From Betaproteobacteria bacterium (GTDB lineage: Bacteria > Pseudomonadota > Gammaproteobacteria > Burkholderiales > Ga0077523): DNA of 64,000 bases. Of the stretch, positions 42,817 through 53,500 are shown piece after piece (position 1 is the first letter of the stretch; each line of letters begins with the position of its first letter). A program made the position numbers and the translations under genes. The stretch covers positions 186,001 through 250,000 of the forward strand of contig JADJPK010000031.1 of assembly GCA_016713305.1 (NCBI GenBank), given 5' to 3'. The notes beneath the pieces were generated by a model. That model ran no database searches. It had not been told where the DNA came from and saw only the letters and a program-made list of their open reading frames with translations.

Positions 42817-42839
42817 CCTGTCGGGCATCGCCCGACAGG
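42817..42839. promoter_or_regulatory. Perfect 10-bp stem hairpin upstream of otsA
   Basis: CCTGTCGGGC and GCCCGACAGG flank a 3-base loop. It lies in the divergent gap between the GH15 gene and otsA, 54 bases before the otsA start. It could be an operator dyad or an RNA hairpin in the otsA leader; no T tract follows. I see no convincing -35/-10 pair in this 213-base gap. Confidence 0.45.
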
Positions 42840-42892
42840 TCCCGGCCTCGCCGGCATCAACTGGTCAACACGGAATGCAGGAGAACCTCGCG

Positions 42893-44919
42893 ATGAACAC
42901 CCTTGCGTCTGCAGATGCGATTTCTCGTGCCGCTCATCCTGCCGCTCATCCTGGCGCCTACCTCGCTCTTCCTCTCATGGACCGCCTCAACTGCGGTGGT
43001 TCTCGCGAGACCTGAATCTGCGCGGCACCCTGGTCACCAACACCCTGTCCGAACCGATCAGCGAGGCGCTGGCGCGGACCCGAAGCCTCCGGCGCAAAGC
43101 TGGATCCGATCATGCGCCGCGGTGAAGGACGAGCGGCTGCTGGGGATCGGTCTGTGCTCGCCCGAAGAGCAGATGCTGAGGAGCAGGTCCGGGATTCCTC
43201 CCGAGCTCGACTGCGCCCGTGCCCGTCAGACCGCGACGCAGGAAATCCCGCGCCTGCGCATACCGGGCGGCAGCGCACGTCGGCTTCCATCTCTTGTCCA
43301 CCGAGGATGGACCGATGGCGGATCTGGTGCTGCTCCACGACATGAGCTTCATCGAAAGGCGCAGTCACGACACGCCAGTACCTCATCGCGCTCATCGCCG
43401 TACTGGGCGGCGTCATCGCCGTCATCACGATGATCGTCGCGCAGTTGAGCTGGCGGGGCTGGATCGACGGCGCGCGCTCGGTGCTGCGCGGCGAAGGGAT
43501 GAGAAGGGCATCGTGGTCAAACGCCCGGCCAGCGGACTCGTCACCGCCGTGGAACCGGTCATGCGCGCCTGTTCCGGTACCTGGATCGCCCACGGCAGCG
43601 GGGGCGCCGATCGCGATGTCGTCGATGCCGGCGACAGGGTCCTGGTCCCGCCCGACAGCCGGGAATACGTGCTCCGTCGCCTCTGGCTCTCCGCCAAGGA
43701 GGAACAGGGCTACTACTACGGATTCGCGAACGAGGGCATCTGGCCGCTTTGCCACGTCGCGCATGTGCGGCCGGTCTTTCGCGAATCGGACTGGAATCAC
43801 TACCGCGCGGTGAACGCGCGCTTCGCCGATGCCATCGTCACAGAGGCCAACCGCGAAGATCCGGTCGTGCTGATCCAGGACTATCACTTCGCGCTGCTGC
43901 CTGCTCTGTTGCGCGAGCGCATGCCCCGGGCCACCATTCTCACTTTCTGGCACATCCCCTGGCCGAATCCCGAATCGTTCGGGATCTGTCCGTGGCGGCG
44001 CGAGATCCTCCAGGGGATTGCTCGGCAGCACGATCCTCGGATTCCATACCCGCTACCACTGCAAGAATTTCATCGAGACCGTGGATCGGTACCTGGAAGC
44101 GCGGATCGAGCACGAGCATTCCATCGTCGCGTACGGAGGAGACGAGACGCTCATTCGTTCTATCCCGATCTCCATCGCGTGGCCCACGCCTGAGCCGTGG
44201 CAGCGCGCGGCCGGCCCAGGCGAATGCCGCAAGGCCGTCTTCGACCGGCTGCACTGGCGGCCGACGCCCGCGTGGCGCTGGGCGTCGACCGCTTCGACTA
44301 CACCAAGGGTATCCTCGAGCGGCTCCATGCCGTGGAACGGCTGCTCGAGAAACATCCCGGGTGGGTAGGCACCTTCGTCCTGGTGCAGGTGGCCGCGCCC
44401 ACCCGCAGTTCGCTGGAGGAATACCAGTCGTTCCAGGAGCGCATCCGCCAGGTATCGGACCGGATCAACGCGCGCTTCGGCCGCGAGGACTATCGGCCCG
44501 TCCATCTCCTCGCGGAACACCATGGTCCGGAGGCCGTCGAGGAACTCTATCGCGCGGCCGACGTCTGCCTCGTGACGAGCCTGCATGACGGGATGAATCT
44601 GGTCTGCAAGGAGTTCGTCGCCGCGCGCGACGACGAACAGGGCGTGCTGATCCTGAGCCGGTTCGCCGGGGCGGCCCGCGAACTCGCCGAGGCGCTCATC
44701 GTCAATCCGTACCACGTGGAGGAACTGGCCGACGCGCTCCACCGGGCGCTCCTAATGCCGCCAACGGAACAGCGGGAGCGCATGGCCAGCCTGCGCATGA
44801 CGGTGCGTGAATTCAACGTCTACCGGTGGGCGGGCCTGATGCTCACCGACGCCGCCCGCTCGCGCCTGCGCGAACGGATCGAGGCGAGAGTCGCCCGACA
44901 GGGAAAGGAAGCGGCGTGA
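42893..44919 (+). pseudogene. otsA: otsA, trehalose-6-phosphate synthase (GT20) with N-terminal membrane part; many frame breaks and an internal gap
   Basis: The start ATG at 42893 has AGGAGA at proper distance. Removing one C of the CCC at 42900 gives MNTLRLQMRFLVPLILPLIL, a membrane segment. The reading then changes frame repeatedly over 42957-43430 while staying recognisable: LRWFSRDLNLRGTLVTNTL, then KDERLLGIGLCSPEEQML, then MADLVLLHDMSFIERRS, then IVAQLSWRGWIDGARSVLRGEG (second membrane segment). At about 43500 the sequence jumps from LRGEG to GIVVKRPASGLVTAVEP; family members have roughly 70-90 more residues here, including the first strand of the GT20 fold. From there the catalytic part is good, with changes near 44010 and 44200. 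GVDRFDYTKGI keeps the Arg/Lys that bind UDP-glucose phosphates and SLHDGMNLVCKEF keeps the Asp. Role if intact: UDP-glucose + glucose-6-phosphate to trehalose-6-phosphate. The gap may be real loss or an assembly fault. Confidence 0.85.
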
Positions 44920-44946
44920 AGCTGGTCCTGGAGGAGGAAGGAAGGC

Positions 44947-45663
44947 ATGCGGTGGCGCGCTGATGAGGCGGAGGGCACTTCTCGCTTTCGATTTCGACGG
45001 AACGCTGGCGCCGATCGTCCCGCACCCCGAGGACGCCGGGTGCCGCTGCCCGTGGCGCGCCGGCTGGAACAGCTTTCCCGCGTGCGGCCCCTCGCCGTCG
45101 TGACGGGACGATCCATCGCCGACGTGACCGAACGGCTCGACTTCGCGCCACACCATATCGTGGGCAACCACGGTATCGAAAACCCGCAGGACCCCGGCCA
45201 CGGCCAATGGGGAGAAGCGCTTTCGGACTTCCGCCACGCGCTGCGCACAAACGCATCCGTTTTGGCGGAAAGCGGTGTGCTCATCGAGGACAAGGGCCTT
45301 TCCATCGCCCTGCACTACCGGCTCGCCCCGGATCGCGCGCGGGCCGTGGCGGCCGTGGAATCCCTCTATCTCGGGCACAGCAGCGGCCTGTCGATCCTCG
45401 GCGGCAAGTGCGTCTTCAACGTGATGGCGGCGGGTGCCCCCGACAAGGGAGACGCGCTGCTGTCGCTGGTGGAGCGGATCGGGGCGGATGCGGCACTGTT
45501 CGTGGGCGACGATCTCAACGACGAGGCGGCCTTCGAGAAGGCGCCGCCCGACTGGGTGACCGTGCGCATCGGGCGCAATCATCCGGCCTCGCACGCCCGC
45601 TTCTACCTCGATCTCCCCGCGCAGCTGCCGCTGCTCCTGCAGATGCTCATCGACTACGCCTGA
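44947..45663 (+). CDS. otsB: Trehalose-6-phosphate phosphatase, one or two frame breaks near the N-terminus
   Basis: About 235 residues of the HAD superfamily. Motif I, AFDFDGTLAPI (about 44984-45015), is read from the ATG at 44963. The rest of the protein is in another frame from about 45037 (VPLPVARRLEQLSRVRPLAVVTGR, then GGKCVFNVMAAGAPDKGDAL and motif IV FVGDDLNDEAAFE). One missing base near 45037 (HPEDA-R-VPLPVA) joins them. The strong AGGAGGAAGGAAGG site at 44933-44946 points to the ATG at 44947, which is in the frame of the rest, so a second shift between 44947 and 44963 is possible. It removes the phosphate from trehalose-6-phosphate, completing trehalose synthesis. It begins 27 bases after otsA and is probably in one operon with it. 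Confidence 0.88.
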   Translation: MRWRADEAEGTSRFRFRRNAGADRPAPRGRRVPLPVARRLEQLSRVRPLAVVTGRSIADVTERLDFAPHHIVGNHGIENPQDPGHGQWGEALSDFRHALRTNASVLAESGVLIEDKGLSIALHYRLAPDRARAVAAVESLYLGHSSGLSILGGKCVFNVMAAGAPDKGDALLSLVERIGADAALFVGDDLNDEAAFEKAPPDWVTVRIGRNHPASHARFYLDLPAQLPLLLQMLIDYA

Positions 45664-45714
45664 GCGGACTTCGGGCCGCTTCGCGAACCGCCTTTCCCTT
45701 CGCTTCGGGGAGAA

Positions 45715-45739
45715 GCCACCGGCGGGGTCTGCCGGCGGC
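45715..45739. terminator. Hairpin between convergent otsB and giant gene 2, possible two-way terminator
   Basis: GCCACCGGC and GCCGGCGGC pair over 9 bp with one mismatch around a 7-base loop, in the 90-base gap between the otsB stop and the stop of giant gene 2. No T tract on either strand. Its place between two convergent genes is the main support. Confidence 0.4.
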
Positions 45740-45753
45740 CTCCCGTTGACCCG

Positions 45754-47540
45754 TCAGCGTACGGCCTTGGTCACCACCTTGAGCAGCGACCGCAGCAGAC
45801 TTGTCTTCGGCGTGGCGGCGGGACCGTCGGCGTCGTCGATCTGCTGCAATCTCGTGGTGAGGTCCTTGGCCCACGCCGTGTTCTTCCAGTCGTCCGTCGC
45901 AACCGGCACGGGCGTGATCGGGGTGGACTGGCTGGACGGCTGCTCGAACTTGGCGCTCCAATTCACCAGGGGAGCCGGGGCGCTGCTCTGCAACGCGGCC
46001 ACGATCTCCGGTGCGACCGTCTGCACGGCCGCCGCGGGCGCCACCGCCGGCGCCGGCGGCACCACCGGTTGCGGCAGCGTCACCGTGATCACCATGTCCG
46101 TGGCGTCGGGACCGACCTGCGGCGTGACCGCAGGCTGCAGCCGCCCATCGTTGAGCGACAGCAGTTGCAGATCGACCTGCGTCGTTCCTGCCTGGGCGGC
46201 GTCCTTCACGCGGAAGTCCAGCTCCAGCAGATTGCCCTCGCCCACCCCCATCGGGTTCAGGCGGGCGATGTCGATCTCGATGGCGCGCAGGCCGCCTTCG
46301 ATCGCGTGGTCGCGTACCAGCCTCCACTGGAAGTCGGCCGACAGCGCCGGCCGGGCCTGCACATACTGCAGTGCGCTGGGGTCGTAGACGATCCTGGCCC
46401 GCACGCTTTCCAGACCCTGCGTCTGGTCGATGGTCACCGGCACCGTGACGGTCTGGCCGCGCGTGGCGGAGACATCGGCACCCAGCGCGGCGGACCGCGT
46501 CGGTCCGTCCAGGACGAACGGCACCGCGCCTTCGGGCAACGCAGGAATCTCGCGGCGCTGCTGCCCCAGCACGAACTGGTAGAAGCGGTTGACGTCGAGC
46601 GTGGTCAGCTGCCCGTTGGCGTTGAGGTCGCCGACGATCACGGGGTCGACGTTCGGATAGGCGCCGAACCCGGTGTCGATGCCGGCCACCACGCGCTGCA
46701 GACGCTGCACGTCCAGCGTGCTGTAACCGGCATTGGCGCTGCCGTCGAGGAAGTAGCCCGCCAGGTGTACCGCATCGTCGCCGGTGGCTTCGAGCGATTG
46801 CTCCTCGGCGCCCAACGCCTCCAGGACTCGCACCTCGATGCGTTGCGCGCTGCCATATTCGACGTTGTCGGGCACGAAGGCCGCCAGCCTGAGCGGCGTC
46901 GCGCTGCCCTGCACCGTCTGCTCGAAATTGACGAAGAACCGGCGTCCGCCTTCGATCTCTATCCAGTCGATGCCGCCGCCGAAACCGTTGGCGAACGAGA
47001 GATCGCCGAGTTCCAGCATTTCTGCGTCGAACAGGACCTCGAAGATCAGGGTCCGCAATCCATCGGCATGGGCGATCGAGACCGGCAGGAGGTTGCTGTC
47101 CTGTGCCGTGCTGTTGGGCACCACCACGGATTGTCCCGGTCCGCGCATGAAGTCGGGCAGGGAGACGGTGAGATGCGCGGCGGTTTCCACCACGATGTGG
47201 AAGGAAGCGTTGTCGCCGCCGATTCCGTCTCCGTTGCCGTCCAGGGCACGTCCGAGCAGATCGACGAATCCGCCTTCGCCGGCATTGAGGACGACCTCGT
47301 AGTCGCCATCGCCGAGCGGCGCGCCGGTCTTGACGAATTGCACGCCCAGACCGTCGGCATCCCGGAACAGGGATCCGGCGATCGTCTGGCCCTGCGGGCC
47401 CAGCACCGTCAAGTCGGCCGCGCCGAACATGCCGCCCTGTCCGCTGTAGAGGTTGAGGGACGCCCCGTCGATCGCCTGGTCGAACCGCACATGGAATACG
47501 GAGACGGTCCTCTGCACGCTGTCGACGGACAGCAGGTCGG
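45754..47540 (-). other. C-terminal Ig-cohesin-dockerin-cohesin-tail module of giant protein 2
   Basis: Ig-like HVRFDQAIDGASLNLYSGQG (about 47520-47180); cohesin-like domain (about 47170-46790); type I dockerin (about 46760-46570; GYSTLDVQRLQRV and NGQLTTLDVNRF); second cohesin-like domain (about 46510-46080); Pro-rich linker; VNWS; tail beginning DDWKNTAWAKDLTTRL (45847-45894). The same domains in the same order end giant protein 1 (3128-4830). Dockerins normally bind cohesins through calcium, which makes self-assembly plausible (inference). Confidence 0.88.
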
Positions 47541-50500
47541 GCCGGACTTCCACCGTCAACGTCTCGGCCGTCCACTCGCCGTCTTCATCGATGGCCGTGG
47601 CGACGATGTCCACGCTGCGCGTCCGATCCGTCTGATAGATATGCACCAGCACCGTCGGACCTTCGGGATTCGCCTCCACCGTGACAGGCTCGCCACCGTC
47701 GCCCCAGTTCACGATCCATTGAGTGACGTTGTCCGCACCGGCGTCGGTCCAGTCGAGTTCCAGTGTGTAGGGCTCGCCGGAAACCACGAACTCGGGGCCG
47801 TGGACGGTGAGTTCCGGCGCGACGTTCACCACCGACAGCTCGAAGGCATCGGACCCGGTGTCGCCGGTGTTGTCCTTCACCGTGATGCTGACAGTGCGCA
47901 CGCCGTCGTCCGAATACTTGTGCTGGCCCACGACGTACCAGATGCCTTCTTCCTCGATCAGCTGCGCTTCCTCGGCACCGAAACCGTCGCCCCAGTCGAT
48001 GAAGCCGGCCGATTGCGCCGGATCGAGAACACCGGCGTCGCTGAACGGCACGCGGATCTCCACCGTGCCGCCTTCCGTGCTTTCACGGTCGGGCCCGGCA
48101 TCGACGACAGGCGCGACGTTCGCCACGTTCACCATGAACGCCGTTTCGGTCCCGCTGCCGTCGTTGTCGACGAGCTGCACGACCACCTTGTAGGCGCCCT
48201 CGTCCGCATAGACGTGGGACAGCGGTATCACGCCATTGCCGGACACCGTGTCCAGAACGATCCCTTCCGGCTCGGAACCGTCGCCCCAATCCACAGAGGC
48301 GAGGTGAGTGTCCGTGACACCGGGGTCGCTGTAGGAAAGATCGAGCGTGAAGACCGCGCCTTCGTCCGCGCTCTGGTCCTTCGTCTCCTCCAGCACGGGT
48401 AGTGCGTTGAGCGCAGTCACTGCGAAAGACAGCGTGTCGCTGTCTTCGCCATCGCTCACGGTCAGCACGACCTCGTACTTGCCTTCGTCCGCGTAGACGT
48501 GGCTGCCGCGCAGGAACCCGGTGGCACCGGGCTGGGCTTCCTCGCCGGGGAATTGCCGGAAGAGATCGAACGGAATCTCCTCGACGGTGCCATCGCCCCA
48601 ATCGGCCGTGACGAAGTAGTCGTCGGCGAAGCCGGTGTCGAAGAACCCGATCTCGAACTGCTGCAGCGCGACGGCCAGGCCCTCGACGGCGACGACTTCA
48701 CCCGGCCCTTCGCTCAGGAATTCCGGTGCCGAACCGACCACCGTGAGCACGAAGGAATCGCTGCCCGTGCCGCCGTCGTCGTCCGTGACGGAGATCGTCA
48801 CGGTGTAGGTTCCGTCGGCACCGTACATGTGCGAACCGAACAGGCTTCCGCTCATGCCGCCTTCGCTTCCGGGCGGGCCGAACGGCTCCTCGAAGAGGCC
48901 GATCTCCTCGATCACGCCGTCGCCCCAGTCGACGGTGGCGGTATGCCCGTCCGCCGTGCCGAGATCGACGAAGAACGCCCCGGGATCCTGCTGGTTCTGA
49001 CTGCTGAAGCCTTCGAGGAACACGAAGGTGCCCTCGAACGCCGTGCGATCCTCGCCTGCCGAGACCGTCGGCGCGACGTTGCCGACCTCGACCACGAACG
49101 TGTCGCGGGCACGGCCTCCGTCATCGTCCAGAACCGTGATGCCCACGCGGTACTTGCCGTCATCCGCGTAGACGTGACGCAGGCCCGCAAGCACCGCCTC
49201 CACCGATTCGCCGGGCAGCACGAAGGCGCTCTCCACCGTCGTGTCGCCCCATTCGATGTCGATGGTGAGCGCATCGCCCGCTCCCGGATCGCTGAGCGTG
49301 ACTCCCGCCAGCGTCAACGCGACCCCTTCGGTCAGCGAACGATCTGCTCCCGCTTCGAGGACCGGAGCCACGTTGGTGACCCGGACGTTCACGATCTCGG
49401 GATAGCCGACCTGCACGAGCTGCCGCTCGTTCGCGGCCACCCGCACCTGCTGCTCCCCGCTCACGTCGCGATAGGCGTAGAGGTAGAGCTGGTACACGCC
49501 TTCGTCGGCCGGGGTGAAGCCGAAGGTTTCACCTTCGCCCTGCGCGATGGTCGTGCCGGCGGGATCCACGAGCGACCACAAGGTCACGTAGCTCTCGCCT
49601 CCGGCCGGGTCCTTCGCCACGCCCGAGAACTGCATCGTCTGGCCTTCGACACCGTCACGGTTCCCCAGCACCTGCAATTCGACAGTCTGGCGATTGCCGA
49701 TATCCTGTCCGAGGCTCACTTCGCCGTCCGTCGTGAGGCTCACGACATCGATGCCCACGACACCGAAGCCGTCGAAGCCCGTCTCGCCCGTGGGTTCCCA
49801 GCCGCCTTGCGGAACTTCCACGACCAGGAAGGACGCATCGGCGCCGGCACCCTGCGTGACGCCTGCCGGGAAGCCCATGCCGCCATTCGATGTCTGGTCG
49901 GACACGACGCCGGAACTCTGCAGGGCGAAGCTGGAGATCGACGTGCCGAGGAAGCCGGTGAATCCGCGCGTATAGACGTCGCGCACCACCACGGTCCGCG
50001 TGACCGCCGTCACACCCAGCACCTGATCGGCGCCCGCGGCGAGCGATCGGAACGTGAGCTGGTTGCCCGTGCGCCCGACGGCGATGTCGCTGCTCAGACC
50101 CGCGTTCGCGAACAACGACGCGATGTCGTTCACCAGATCGTCCATGGTGGCGTTGTTGGACGCCATGCTGGCGGACAGCGTGATGGACCCGAGCGAGCGT
50201 CCGCTGAGATTGAAGGACAGCGCGGCACTGGTCGTCGTTGTCGTGACCGTCCGCCTCATGTTCACGTTGCTGAACCACAGGTTGGAACTGGGGTTGCTGT
50301 CCACCGTCGTGGTCGTGACGCCCGTGCCGCCGCGGACGTTCGTCGTCGAAGGCGCGGTGACGATCGCCGGCACCGGCTCGGCATCGCCGATGCTGCGGAA
50401 CGCGTAGTCGCCGTTGGCATCGGAATAGGTGAACTTCTCGCCGTCGTCGTAGCGCAGGTTGCCGTTCGCGTCGAGGAAGAAGAAGACACCGTCGATCCCC

Positions 50501-53500
50501 GCCTCTCCCGCATCGCGTACGCCGTTGCCGTTGCGGTCGTCGTACTTGGTGCCGTAGATGGCGTTCTGAGTGGGCGTGTAGTCCACGACCACCGAAGCGC
50601 TGCGGCCGCGGCTGTCGCCCAGGGCGCCCGTGCCGTCGCGCACCGTCACCACCACGGACTCCGTGCCCGGTTGACCCGGCAGCGTCGAACGGCCCAGCGT
50701 GATGTCCGTGCCGTTCAGAGTGGCGACGACGAGCGGCGCAGGTGCCAGGACCAGGCTCAACGGATCGCCCGGCGTGTCGTCGATGTTCACGTGCACGGGT
50801 GAAGTGGTTCGCGTGACCCCGTTCACCAGCGTGCCGGTGTTGTTGTTGCCGCTGGAGTCCCTGACCGTCGTGCCGGCGGGCTCCATGAAGTTCCACCACC
50901 CGTTCAGGCCCGAGGGCGCCACTTCCGTCAGGGCGTACATGGCGGCCTGGATCTGCTGCTGCGTCCGGGCGACATTCCACAGGCGCACTTCCTCGATCGT
51001 CCCGCGGAAGGCCCCGTAGCTCGCGTCGCTCTCCAGCGTGGCGCCAAAGAGCAGAGCGGCGGGAGTGACGACCGGATTGGTCGAGGCGATGCCTGCCTTG
51101 CCGACGAGTTCGCCGTTCAGATAGACCGACATCTCGCCCGTGTCACGGTCGATCACGCCGGCGAAATGATAGGACTGCCCGGCCTTGATGGATCCGGTGG
51201 GCGTGTTCACCCAGTACTGCACCGTCCCATCGGACGACGTGAAGTGCAGATACCCCGTGTTGTTGACCCACAGGGTGTACGAGCGCGTGTTGACGCTGCC
51301 GCCATTTTTCTGGATGAGCGGCATCCAGGTGTTGGTGAAGGCCTCGACCTTGAACCACGTCTCGAGCGTGAGTTGACGGCCGGGAGACACGGTCGCGCTG
51401 TGGGGGACCAGGACGAGGTCGTTGATGCCGTCCAGGCGAACGGCCGACGGCGCTCCGCCCTGAGGCAGGACGGCCCCGATCGTGGGTGCATCGTTGGCGT
51501 CGTACAGCACGTCCACGCCTTCGGTCTGCCGCTCGAGGAAGCCCAGCGGCTGTGCCGCGTAGATCGTCGCATTGGCGATCGTGTTCGTGGTGATGTCCAG
51601 CGTGAGCCGGTCGCCGTCGATCACGAACCGCATGCTGCCGGCTGCGTAGCCGATGCCGGCGAGTTCACCGTCCAGAGCGGCATTGAGGTCGGCGACCAGG
51701 TCCGCAAGACTCGTGTTGGCGGCCGTTTGCGCCGTCGTGAGGCTGAGCGTCATCCAGCGGATGCTGCTGTCCGCCGTGCTGATGACGATGCGCGCATCGA
51801 GATCCTCGGTCAGCTGTCCATCCGCGGGCGGCGAGCCTGCGGGATCCACACCCAGACGGGTCGCGAGGATGCGCAGTTGCGTGCCGAGGTTGTCGAGAAT
51901 GGAGCTGTCGTTGATATCCAGTCCCAGACGCCCGTTCACCACCGTGAACTCGATCGCGTCGTCGGCAAAGCCGGCGTTGTCGAGACCGACACGCAAGGCC
52001 GCATTGAGGTCCTCGACGAGATCCGCCAGATCCGTGTTGTCCGCGGTCACTGCCGCGAGCAGGTTGATCGAGACGGTCGTGCGCACGTCGCCCGGCTGGT
52101 CGACGCGCATCTGGTACGACAGGTCCTCGGCCAGCTTGCCGTCCGTCACCTTCGGCAACGGCGCAGGAATGTCCTCGTTCGCCGCGATCGTATCGAGCAG
52201 CGGAATGAAGTCGTCGTGCGCCCGGTTGTCGAGCGGATTGCCCTCCAGCCCCAATACCGAAAGGGAGGGCATGAAGGAATCGACTCGCACCAGTCGCACC
52301 GCGTCCGCGGCCGCCAGACCGGCCGCGTCGCTCAGGACCACCTGGACGCGCAGACCGTCGGTGGCCGTGGGATCGGCAGTCACGTTCACCGTGCCGAGCG
52401 TCTGCCACGGACGTCCGCCCATCGTGTCGTCGGCCTGCGGCGCCTGCGTCTGATCCACCGTGACGACGAGCCCCGGCGGCCGGATGAACATGGTGTCGCC
52501 GTCGTTCAGCGTCACGGCCTTGCCCAGGTAATTCACGGCGCCGACGTTGCCGCTCGCCGTGAACGCTTGCGTCGACTCCGGAATCAGCGTCGCGTACACG
52601 CCGTAGGCTTCCAGGTTGGCGAGAATCTCCGCTCCGCTGCCGCCGAACTGGGTCTTGGTGGCGAATCCCGCCTTCAGCAGTTCCGTCTGATAGCCCAGTT
52701 CTCCGGCACCCAGCTTGGGCGCGGCGATCGTTTCGTCGGTCAGATTTGCGAACAGCACCAGGTCGAAGCCGGCGAAATCGTCGGAGACGCCCAGGATGCC
52801 GGCGTCCACCCGCACCACGGCCATGGCGGCATCGCCCGGCGCCGCCGAGAGGAACGCCGTGTCGAACAGTTCCGTGGAAAGGAACGGAAGCAGACCACCC
52901 ACCGCTGCACCGCCCTGGAGGGCCGGCAGATACGGCGTGAGCGTGGTGCCGCCCTTCACGAACGGGTTGGCTGTCCGCGAGCCCGTGTAGGTCTCGATGT
53001 CAGCGGTGACCCGCGGCTCGATGGAGACCGCGCCACCGCCGAGATCCGTGGCCTCGTAGTACTCGAAGGTGCCTGCGTTGGAACCGAGGATGAAGCGGCC
53101 CGTCTGGCCGGTGCTGCCGCCCGTGCCGCCGCTCGTGTTCACGAAGCCGTCGTTGGAATTGACGACCGAGCCGTACAGCTTGACCGTGCCACCGGCACCG
53201 CCGCCGCCCAGCCCGCCCAGCCCGCCGTCCCCGCCTTCTCCGCCGGTGCCGCCCTTGCCACCCGCGCCGCCCTTGCCACCCGCGCCACTGAAGATGGATC
53301 CGGCACCGCCGTTCGCACCATTGGTGCCATTGAAGCCGGTCAGGCCGCCGTTGCCGTCCGCGCCGCCGGAACCGGCACTGCCGTTGCCGCCCGTGGCATC
53401 GAATTGCGCTCCATCGACGAGGATGCGGCCGTTCGCCACGATCTCGAAGGCACCGCCGCCGGCGCCGCCGACGCCGCCCAGCCCTCCGCGCCCGCCAGAC

